Origin: Magnetococcales bacterium
GTDB taxonomy: Bacteria; Pseudomonadota; Magnetococcia; Magnetococcales; JADGCH01
DNA length: 13,392 nucleotides
Direction: 5' to 3'
NCBI GenBank assembly: GCA_015228995.1
Contig: JADGCM010000035.1
Location: forward strand, 1 to 13,392
Shown: in pieces, positions 1 through 6,309 of the stretch
How positions within the stretch are numbered: the stretch's first letter is position 1
Layout of the letters: every line of letters begins with the position of its first letter
The notes under the pieces: generated by a model
What the model saw: the letters and a program-made list of their open reading frames with translations, nothing else
Told to the model about the DNA's origin: nothing
Databases searched by the model: none
Translations under genes and position numbers: made by a program

Positions 1-1539
1 GAGACGTTACTGGACTTATTGCGGGAAGGGCAACATCTTCTCGACCAGCGCAGCAGTAACGCCCTGTTAGGGGTGCTTGACTCGGTGCGCCACACGTTGC
101 ACGACATCGCTCAATTTGGTTCGGAAGGTGAGGCGGATTTTACCGGACAAATTGCTGATTTAACCTCTCTCCAATCTGAATTAGGGGCAAGTGGGATTCC
201 GATTGGGGCTGCACAGGAACCTCAAGAGGCATCTGCTACCTTTGAGCAGCTCCCCGATTGGGCACTACAGGGCAGCAGCCACGACGGCAGTAGCAGTGAT
301 CCTCCTTCTCCTAGTGATAAACAACAGAGCGTTATATCTGCCAAGTCAGAATCGGTGCGGTTATCGGTCGAGCGGTTAGATTCGCTCATGACCCAAGTAG
401 GTGAGTTGGGGACTGCCTTCAACCAATTGAAATATATGATTGCTAACCAGCCCGATCGGCTTGAGCAAATGCTGGAGGTGCATGGGCAGCAGATTTACCG
501 CTTGCAAGATGAACTATTGCAATGTCGTTTGCAGCCGATTGGGCGTACCTGGGAAAGTTATCACCGGTTGGTGCGCGATTTGGCTGTCGAGACCAGCAAA
601 AAGGTGGTGCTAGAATTGGTTGGGGAGGAGACCGAAGTTGATCGTAATGTGCTGGTGGTCATCAAAGAGGTGCTGGGACACCTGATCCGTAATGCCGTTG
701 ATCATGGCATCGAACTACCGCAGCATCGCTCCGAAAAAGGCAAATCCCCCATCGGACATGTGACGTTGGCCGCTGAACAAAAACATGGCCAGATCTACCT
801 TGAGGTTGCTGACGATGGCCGGGGCATTGATGTCGATCGGGTGCGGGAAAAAGCGTTGGCCAGGGGGTTGATCACCTCCGAACAAGCCCACGAGATGAAG
901 GAAGCGGATATCCTGAAACTCATCATGGTGCCGGGTTTTTCGACGGCGGAGCAGGTGAGCAAGATCTCTGGCCGTGGTACCGGTATGGATGTGGTCCAGA
1001 CCGCCATCGATAAGATAGGTGGATCAATCAGTATTTTTAACAATATCGGTGGGGGCTCGCGGTTTCGGCTGCGTATACCCCAAACCATGGCCATTGTGCC
1101 GGTATTGTTGGTCAGCAGTCATGACGTCACCTACGCCGTGCCCCAGGTCAATATTATCGAATTGGTTTCTTTCTACGGTCAAGAGGTCATGACGCAGATC
1201 GAGGCGAAGATGCAGTCACCGATGGTGCGGGTGCGAGATCGTCTCTATCCACTGGTACCATTACGGCGCACCCTGGCTCGGGTGGGTCGTGGTCGTAGTA
1301 CCGCGCGCGAGATGCAGCGCATCCGCAATCAGTCGGAGGTGCATGTGGTGGTGATGCAGTCGGAAGAACAGATATTTGGCTTAGAGGTGGACACAATTAA
1401 AGATCCAGCCAGTCTCGTTATTAAGCCCATGAGCCGTATTTTTGGTCATGTCGCTATTCTGGCTGGCACAGCAGTGATGCCGGATGGCTCGGTCTCTTTT
1501 TTGTTAAATGTACACGAACTCATTAAATTTCATCCATGA
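1..1539 (+). CDS. cheA: Chemotaxis-type histidine kinase CheA, 3' part (N-terminus outside the window)
   Basis: Cytoplasmic histidine kinase that normally takes signals from receptors through CheW and phosphorylates CheY/CheB. The frame is open from base 1, so the true start lies upstream; the TTG at 19 is not a credible start. Numbering from base 1 as residue 1 (512 visible residues): 1 to about 50 look like the last helices of the P1/HPt domain, so the phosphorylated His should lie off the left edge. About 60-115 is a Ser/Pro/Gln-rich linker. About 117-180 is the P3 dimerisation helix pair (ERLDSLMTQVGELG). Then comes the P4 ATPase with the N box around Asn231 (LIRNAVDHGIE), G1 box DDGRGID at 271-277 and G2 box GRGTGMD at 324-330. 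About 362-510 is the CheW-like P5 domain. No P2 (CheY/CheB-docking) domain fits between P1 and P3. The gene heads the cheY-cheC-hybrid kinase run. Family assignment is near certain; which behaviour it controls is unknown. Confidence 0.95.
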   Translation, partial: ETLLDLLREGQHLLDQRSSNALLGVLDSVRHTLHDIAQFGSEGEADFTGQIADLTSLQSELGASGIPIGAAQEPQEASATFEQLPDWALQGSSHDGSSSDPPSPSDKQQSVISAKSESVRLSVERLDSLMTQVGELGTAFNQLKYMIANQPDRLEQMLEVHGQQIYRLQDELLQCRLQPIGRTWESYHRLVRDLAVETSKKVVLELVGEETEVDRNVLVVIKEVLGHLIRNAVDHGIELPQHRSEKGKSPIGHVTLAAEQKHGQIYLEVADDGRGIDVDRVREKALARGLITSEQAHEMKEADILKLIMVPGFSTAEQVSKISGRGTGMDVVQTAIDKIGGSISIFNNIGGGSRFRLRIPQTMAIVPVLLVSSHDVTYAVPQVNIIELVSFYGQEVMTQIEAKMQSPMVRVRDRLYPLVPLRRTLARVGRGRSTAREMQRIRNQSEVHVVVMQSEEQIFGLEVDTIKDPASLVIKPMSRIFGHVAILAGTAVMPDGSVSFLLNVHELIKFHP

Positions 1540-1565
1540 AATGGCTTTTACACCCCCTCACCCTG

Positions 1566-1588
1566 CCCTCTCCCACAAGGGGAGAGGG
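1566..1588. repeat. Perfect 9-bp hairpin, C-rich/G-rich dispersed-repeat type
   Basis: CCCTCTCCC (1566-1574), loop ACAAG, then GGGAGAGGG (1580-1588), preceded by a CCCTCACCCTG lead-in from about 1556. This lead-in plus hairpin resembles short dispersed intergenic repeats common in many proteobacterial genomes (recollection of the pattern, not a search). It lies in the 89-base gap between cheA and the cheY-like gene. It has no T-tract on the downstream side (TAAAAGAGG follows), so a simple intrinsic terminator is unlikely. It may attenuate or stabilise the operon mRNA. Confidence 0.6.
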
Positions 1589-1628
1589 TAAAAGAGGCTG
1601 TTTTAGGTAGATTGGGAGGAGAAATACA

Positions 1629-1985
1629 ATGGCCCAGAAAACGGCTTTAATCGTCGATGATAGCAGCTTAGCGCGCATGCTGGTGCGTAAAATATTTGTC
1701 AACTTCAAGGAATGGACGCTGCTAGAAGCAAAGGATGGTGAGGAGGCATTGGCTAAGTTGGCCAGTACTCCGGTGCAATTGGCCATGCTCGATTTCAATA
1801 TGCCAGGCATGAGTGGTCTGGAGTTGGCGGAAAAATTCATTGAAAAACAACCTGATTTGGCTATTTATCTGGTAACTGCCAACATTCAAGACCGTATGCA
1901 GCAGCGGGCTGAAGCCATGGGCATTGGTTTCATCAAAAAACCGATGGAGCAAAGCAAGATCGCCGCCGTTTTGAATGCGTTGTAA
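1629..1985 (+). CDS. Single-domain CheY-like response regulator
   Basis: A 118-residue stand-alone receiver domain with no output domain. The acidic pair Asp10-Asp11, phosphoacceptor Asp55 (MLDFNMPGMSG), switch Thr83 (LVTAN) and conserved Lys104 (FIKKPM) are all present, so it should be phosphorylatable. The length is normal for CheY. Start choice is supported by GGAGGAG (about 1615-1621) eight bases before the ATG. It follows cheA and precedes a CheC-family phosphatase, so CheA is the likely phosphodonor and the CheC-like protein the likely phosphatase. The neighbouring hybrid kinase is another possible partner. Whether it binds a flagellar motor switch cannot be told from the sequence, so it could serve a non-motility output. 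Confidence 0.92.
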   Translation: MAQKTALIVDDSSLARMLVRKIFVNFKEWTLLEAKDGEEALAKLASTPVQLAMLDFNMPGMSGLELAEKFIEKQPDLAIYLVTANIQDRMQQRAEAMGIGFIKKPMEQSKIAAVLNAL

Positions 1986-2060
1986 GCCTAAAATAGGTGG
2001 TTGGTCGGCAATAGGCCGAGGGGCGTGGTGGCATGGGTGGACACACTGAGGAGAAGGATG

Positions 2061-2068
2061 AGGAGAGG
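2061..2068 (+). promoter_or_regulatory. Ribosome binding site that decides the cheC-like start
   Basis: AGGAGAGG stands 3 bases before the ATG at 2072 (AGGAG alone stands 6 bases before it). The alternative in-frame ATG at 2033 has no comparable purine block at the right distance and would add 13 charged, poorly conserved-looking residues. The ATG at 2072 puts the family-typical N-terminal helix at the protein start. Confidence 0.65.
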
Positions 2069-2071
2069 CCA

Positions 2072-2734
2072 ATGTTTATATTGAGTGAGCTAGAAGAAGA
2101 TGCCCTGAAGGAATTCTTTAACATGGGGCTTGGTATGGCTGCTGACTCGCTCAGTCGCATGGTCGATAATGAAGTGCTGTTGTCACTTCCTCAACTCAAA
2201 GTTGTTTCTTACAAAGAGGCCATCCGGCTATTGTTATCCAACAACGAAGACAAACTGGTTGCGGTGCGACAGAATTTTACCGGTGAGTTGACAGGGACGG
2301 CGCTGCTGATTTTTCCGGGGGCCGAGAGCCTGGAGTTGGTGCGGACGCTGCTTAACGAGCAGATGCCCCTAGAGGTATTGATGGAACTGGAACAGGAAAC
2401 ATTGCTAGATGTTGGCAATGTCATCCTCAATGCCTTTCTGGAAAGTTTCACCCAGATGATGTCGATTGAGTTCGAATTTGGATCGGCAGAGTTTCTCAAG
2501 GGCAGTAGCCAATTTTTATTAGATATTACCTCTCATTTGGCTATGCAGAAGCAGTCATTGACGGCGGATGTTAACGTTGATGATGAGCGGGCCTTCGTGT
2601 TAATGATGGACTTCAAAACCAGTAATGAGGATAACGTACAAAATACCCTGAACGGTTTTGTAGTGTTGCTGTTTTCTGAGTCGGCCATGATTATTTTGAA
2701 AAGAGAGTTGGAAGTGATTTTGTCTCAGTCCTGA
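2072..2734 (+). CDS. cheC: CheC-family protein (CheY-P phosphatase)
   Basis: A 220-residue protein of the CheC/CheX/FliY group, which dephosphorylates CheY-P through an E-x2-N motif on a helix and, in CheC, has two such pseudo-symmetric sites. Site 1 is Glu14/Asn17 (LKEFFNMGLGMAADSLS), matching the family pattern. Site 2 is Asp113/Asn116 (LLDVGNVILNAF), where the usual Glu is replaced by Asp. The C-terminal part ends in a hydrophobic strand and helix (GFVVLLFSESAMIIL) as in the family. The start is chosen on the RBS at 2061-2068; an upstream start at 2033 would give 233 residues. No CheD partner is visible. The gene lies 86 bases after the cheY-like gene and 22 bases before the hybrid kinase, so they are probably co-transcribed. 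The symbol is by family resemblance; CheX-like naming is possible. Confidence 0.82.
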   Translation: MFILSELEEDALKEFFNMGLGMAADSLSRMVDNEVLLSLPQLKVVSYKEAIRLLLSNNEDKLVAVRQNFTGELTGTALLIFPGAESLELVRTLLNEQMPLEVLMELEQETLLDVGNVILNAFLESFTQMMSIEFEFGSAEFLKGSSQFLLDITSHLAMQKQSLTADVNVDDERAFVLMMDFKTSNEDNVQNTLNGFVVLLFSESAMIILKRELEVILSQS

Positions 2735-2756
2735 CGACCAAAGTCGAGTGAGTACC

Positions 2757-5489
2757 ATGGCTGATTTAGACAAAAAGTTGCTCTGCATGGCCCTAGATGG
2801 GGCTGTGGTGGGCGTCATTGTGCTTGATCCCGAGCAACGCATTGTGTTTTGGAATGAGTGGATGGAGAAGGGAGCGCGTCTGCTTGCTGATCAAGTCCTA
2901 TGTCGACCGCTAACTGAGGTATTCCCGGAGCTGGAAAACTCACGTATTTCACGAGCGGTGGCCAGTGCGCTGAGTTCTGGATTGCCGACCATGTTTTCTC
3001 ACCGCCTGACACCAACCCCCTTTCCCTTATTTACTGCTTCGGAAAAGACGGATGCCAGTCCACGTATGAGTCAGTTGGTTAATATTCGTGCCATCCGCGA
3101 TTATGACGGCGTGCGTTACTGCATGATCCAGATTCAAGATATTACCAACACGGTTTCACGCGAGCATCTGTTGCGCAATCAAGCCCAGGAGCTACAACGG
3201 GCCAAGGAAGAGGCGCAGCAGGCCAGCCAAGCTAAGGGTGATTTTCTGGCCAATATGAGCCACGAGATCCGGACGCCGATGAATGCCATCATCGGTATGT
3301 CACATTTGGCTTTGAAAACCAATCTGGATGGTAGGCAGCGTGACTACATTGAGAAGGTGCATGCGGCAGCACAATCTTTGCTAGGTATTATTAACGATAT
3401 TCTTGATTTCTCTAAAATTGAAGCGGGTAAGTTGTCGATGGAGTCGGTGCCGTTCCACCTCGACGACGTTTTTAACAATGTGGCCAATCTACTGGCCATG
3501 AAGGCTGAGCAGCAGGGCTTGGAGGTCAGTTTCCACGTCAAAAAAGATGTTCCATTAAACCTTGTCGGTGATCCATTACGACTGGGGCAAATTTTGATCA
3601 ATTTGACTAATAACGCCGTTAAATTTACCCAAAAGGGCAACATTGTGTTGTCGGTGCATACGGTCAAACGCGATGACCAGCAGGTGGCGTTGCATTTTCA
3701 GGTCAAGGATAGTGGTATTGGCATGACGGAAGAGCAATTGGGACGGTTGTTTAAGGCTTTTTCCCAAGCTGACTCTTCGACAACGCGCCGCTTCGGTGGT
3801 ACCGGCCTGGGGCTCACTATCAGTAAACGACTGGTAGAGATGATGGGGGGGGAAATTTGGGCCGAAAGTACCCCTGGTCAAGGCAGTACCTTTAATTTTA
3901 CTGCCGTCTATGGTCGCCAAAATGCTGATCGCCGCCGCTTCCGTTTGCCGGATGAGGATTTGGTCGGGTTGCGGGTGTTAGTGGCCGATGACAATACGGT
4001 TGCCAGAGAAATCATCCAAAAAACATTAGAGTCATTTTCCTTTAAGGTGACGGCAGTGGCTTCCGGAGAGGAGGCTATTTTCGAGATGGAGCGTGCCTTT
4101 GGGCAGGGGCATCCGTTTGACATGGTCTACCTGGATTGGAAAATGGGGCAGATGGATGGGATCAAGACCGCCAAGGAGATCGGTCGACGGTTCCCTAAAG
4201 CCAACGTGCCCAAGATCGTGATGGTCACCGCCTATTCCCGTGAAGATGTGGCGCTGGCAGCACAGGGAGCGGGTATTGACCTGCTTTTGACCAAGCCAGT
4301 CAATCTTTCCACCATGTTCGAGACCATTTTGGCCGCTATGGGTCGTGATGTGCCGCGTGGCCATGGAGGGGCTACTACTTGCCATAAAGACAGTGGTGTT
4401 TCCTGCTTCCCCTTGCGTGGGGTGCGGGTGTTACTAGTTGAAGACAACGAGATCAATCAGCAGGTGGCGCTGGAATTATTGGAAGAGCAAGGGGTGATCA
4501 TTCAGATTGCCAATAATGGTCAAGAGGCCATCGATGTCCTGCAATCGGACGCTGTTTTTGATGTGGTATTGATGGATATCCAGATGCCGGTCATGGATGG
4601 TTATACGGCCACGCGTGCCATCCGCGCCAACCCCAATTATACCAATTTACCCATCGTTGCCATGACTGCTAACGCCATGTCTGGGGATATTGAAAAATGT
4701 TTGGCGGTTGGTATGAACGGCCATATCAGTAAGCCGATCCATCCGCCTACCCTGTTTGAGACCATTGGTAAGTTTGTTATCGATAAGCCAACCACGCCAG
4801 AGCCAGAGGCTACCGTTGTGGTCCCAGAACCAGTCCTGGTGGTTCCGGTTGCACCGCCAGCGGCTATTGAGCTGCCTGCCCGATTGGACGGCATTGATTT
4901 GTCGGTGGGTTTGAGCAACATGAACAGCAACCGCAAGTTATACTTGAAGGTGCTAAAAGATGTTTATAACCGCAATCACAACATTGTTGACGACATCCGT
5001 TTGGCGATCCAGCAGGGGGATGGGGTGCTGGCCCACCGGTTGGCGCATACTTTCAAAGGGGTTTCCGGTACCATTGGTGCCCACGATGTTCATATTGCGG
5101 CACAACGGCTTGAGTCTGCCCTCAAAGAGCGGCAGAGTAGCGATGATATCGATGGCTTGCTGACATCTTTCGACCAAGGGGTGCAACGGATTATGACGGC
5201 GCTGTTGCCGTTGGTTTCCACGCCGACCCCAACAATGCCCGCCACGGCGACGGTGTCCCAACCGGCGCCGCTAGATTTAGATCGGCTCAAGCAGCTCTTT
5301 GACCAGCTAGCCAAATTGATTGACGAAGGCGACTCGGACACCCTAGAGCTATTGAACCAAATTAAAACACTGATGGGGGAGAGCAGAATAACGGCCGATA
5401 TGCAGACACTGGAGGCACAGATCAACGATTACGAGTTCGACCAAGCCCGGGTAACGTTTGAGCGGGTGGTTGCGGCTGTCGATAGATAA
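2757..5489 (+). CDS. PAS-domain hybrid histidine kinase with two receivers and an HPt domain
   Basis: A 910-residue soluble multistep phosphorelay kinase. Order: PAS sensor about 8-130; coiled-coil linker about 138-160; HisKA with phospho-His169 (MSHEIRTPMN); HATPase_c with N box around Asn282-Asn286 and G boxes DSGIG 318-322 and GGTGLGL 347-353; receiver 1 about 404-530 (Asp411/412, phospho-Asp460, Lys513); receiver 2 about 556-675 (Glu562-Asp563, phospho-Asp607, Lys659); a Pro/Val-rich linker about 678-708; HPt about 708-805 with His764 (HTFKG); a second Pro/Thr linker; and a helical C-terminal tail. No membrane segment is seen, so it should sense an internal or relayed cue. Receiver 1 reads DWKMGQMDG, lacking the usual Pro after Met. 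ATG 2757 is preferred (GAGTGAG just upstream); GTG 2748 would add three residues. The output regulator is not obvious; the adjacent CheY-like protein is a candidate phosphate acceptor. Confidence 0.93.
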   Translation: MADLDKKLLCMALDGAVVGVIVLDPEQRIVFWNEWMEKGARLLADQVLCRPLTEVFPELENSRISRAVASALSSGLPTMFSHRLTPTPFPLFTASEKTDASPRMSQLVNIRAIRDYDGVRYCMIQIQDITNTVSREHLLRNQAQELQRAKEEAQQASQAKGDFLANMSHEIRTPMNAIIGMSHLALKTNLDGRQRDYIEKVHAAAQSLLGIINDILDFSKIEAGKLSMESVPFHLDDVFNNVANLLAMKAEQQGLEVSFHVKKDVPLNLVGDPLRLGQILINLTNNAVKFTQKGNIVLSVHTVKRDDQQVALHFQVKDSGIGMTEEQLGRLFKAFSQADSSTTRRFGGTGLGLTISKRLVEMMGGEIWAESTPGQGSTFNFTAVYGRQNADRRRFRLPDEDLVGLRVLVADDNTVAREIIQKTLESFSFKVTAVASGEEAIFEMERAFGQGHPFDMVYLDWKMGQMDGIKTAKEIGRRFPKANVPKIVMVTAYSREDVALAAQGAGIDLLLTKPVNLSTMFETILAAMGRDVPRGHGGATTCHKDSGVSCFPLRGVRVLLVEDNEINQQVALELLEEQGVIIQIANNGQEAIDVLQSDAVFDVVLMDIQMPVMDGYTATRAIRANPNYTNLPIVAMTANAMSGDIEKCLAVGMNGHISKPIHPPTLFETIGKFVIDKPTTPEPEATVVVPEPVLVVPVAPPAAIELPARLDGIDLSVGLSNMNSNRKLYLKVLKDVYNRNHNIVDDIRLAIQQGDGVLAHRLAHTFKGVSGTIGAHDVHIAAQRLESALKERQSSDDIDGLLTSFDQGVQRIMTALLPLVSTPTPTMPATATVSQPAPLDLDRLKQLFDQLAKLIDEGDSDTLELLNQIKTLMGESRITADMQTLEAQINDYEFDQARVTFERVVAAVDR

Positions 5490-5510
5490 ATGTGGTAGGA
5501 GTTTCAAGCC

Positions 5511-5579
5511 GTGAACGTCAGCTACTTCGCGTCAACGGATACCTTGGATCAATTGATGGATAAAAACAAAGCAGCGTAA
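5511..5579 (+). other. 22-codon ORF upstream of higBA, possible gene remnant or leader
   Basis: GTG start, 22 codons, TAA stop, with GGAG about 9 bases upstream. The peptide begins NVSYFASTDTL, which loosely recalls the opening strand of DUF2283-type small proteins (a beginning like xxxSYxxxTDTLYI), but it stops before any domain could form. It may be the truncated start of a lost gene, a leader peptide for the toxin-antitoxin ORF that starts 3 bases later, or chance. It spans the palindrome at 5548-5557. No function is assigned. Confidence 0.25.
5548..5557. promoter_or_regulatory. 10-bp palindrome, candidate operator of higBA
   Basis: ATCAATTGAT is a perfect palindrome ending 25 bases before the ATG of the HigB-HigA ORF. 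HigA-type antitoxins bind short palindromes in their own promoter region and repress it. Position and symmetry fit, but a single short A+T-rich palindrome can occur by chance and no clear -35/-10 pair was recognised around it. Confidence 0.3.
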
Positions 5580-5582
5580 GGA

Positions 5583-6185
5583 ATGAAATATCGAAATAAA
5601 ATTACAGAATGTTTTGCAAATGGCGAGTGGGTCAAGCAATTTCATTCATTCAAAGATCAAGCGGAAAGACGTCTTGATGTACTGGAGACTGCTATCAGCC
5701 TGGATGATTTGAAAAATCTGCCCAGTAATCGCTTTGAAGCACTCAGTGGCGACCGTAAAGGCCAGTTTAGTATTCGTATAAACCAACAGTGGCGCATTTG
5801 CTTTGAGTGGTCAAATGATAACAATAGCCCGTTTAATATTGAAATTGTCGATTATCACTATGAGAAAGTAAATATGGCTCGAAATCCTATTCACCCTGGT
5901 AAATTTCTGGCTGATGAGTTAGAAGCTCTTGATATGACGCCGACACAGTTAGCAGCAGTACTGAATGTTCCATTGAACCGCATAGACCTTATTCTCTTAG
6001 GTAAGCAGGCATTGACAGCTGATATAGCCCTGCGGTTGAGCCAATGGCTCGATACATCCGCGGAGATGTGGTTGAATTTACAAAAGCTCTATGAGCTGCG
6101 TGTTGCTGAGCAAGAAATAGGTGAAGAGATAAAACGTACGATTCATCGCAGGAAGGGAATCCAGCAGGAATATTGGGTAGTCTAA
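5583..6185 (+). CDS. higBA: In-frame fusion of HigB-type toxin and HigA-type antitoxin
   Basis: One 200-residue ORF contains both halves of a HigBA module. Residues 1-92 are a full-length RelE/HigB-like mRNA interferase toxin: basic N-terminal part, then FSIRINQQWRICFEW and a C-terminus EIVDYH where stand-alone HigB proteins usually stop. Five residues (YEKVN) lead to Met98, where a full-length HigA-like antitoxin begins (MARNPIHPGKFLADELE), with an Xre-type helix-turn-helix about 119-142 (MTPTQLAAVLNVPLNRI), then LTADIALRLSQWL and MWLNLQKLYELR. HigA normally binds both HigB and its own promoter. Frame continuity was checked codon by codon at 5823-5880. The antitoxin could also start separately at ATG 5874 (103 residues), preceded by GAGAAAG. 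The SD for the first ATG is poor: AAGGA lies directly against it. The region is A+T-richer than its neighbours, which suggests acquisition. Confidence 0.85.
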   Translation: MKYRNKITECFANGEWVKQFHSFKDQAERRLDVLETAISLDDLKNLPSNRFEALSGDRKGQFSIRINQQWRICFEWSNDNNSPFNIEIVDYHYEKVNMARNPIHPGKFLADELEALDMTPTQLAAVLNVPLNRIDLILLGKQALTADIALRLSQWLDTSAEMWLNLQKLYELRVAEQEIGEEIKRTIHRRKGIQQEYWVV

Positions 6186-6294
6186 GATGCCAGATGCCCA
6201 CCGTTGTCAGGCTGCAATACGCACAAATCTTGCGTAAAACTGTCGGGGTGGCGTATGCTGGGGCCGATTCGTTTGAGCAAATTTGATGTGGCAA

Positions 6295-6300
6295 AGAGGA
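6295..6300 (+). promoter_or_regulatory. Ribosome binding site that decides the lipoprotein start
   Basis: AGAGGA ends 9 bases before the ATG at 6310. The in-frame ATG at 6304 is only 3 bases away and would add Met-Phe. The longer frame from 6283 would place this SD inside the gene. Start 6310 also gives a well-formed signal peptide. Confidence 0.55.
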
Positions 6301-6309
6301 TGGATGTTT

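Noticed and set aside
19..21. TTG as the start of the CheA-like gene
   Set aside because: The frame stays open to base 1 and the sequence before and after it continues a P1-type helix, so the gene is simply cut by the window edge.
2005..2019. Small inverted repeat TCGGC/GCCGA after the cheY-like gene
   Set aside because: Only a 5-bp stem with no T-tract; too weak to call a terminator or regulatory hairpin.
6187..6199. Tandem GATGCC-A-GATGCC after the higBA stop codon
   Set aside because: Just two 6-base units; no third copy and no link to a mobile-element end was found.
6230..6259. Possible promoter TTGCGT, 18 bases, TATGCT before the lipoprotein gene
   Set aside because: Only three of six -35 and four of six -10 positions match the sigma-70 consensus; expected often by chance.
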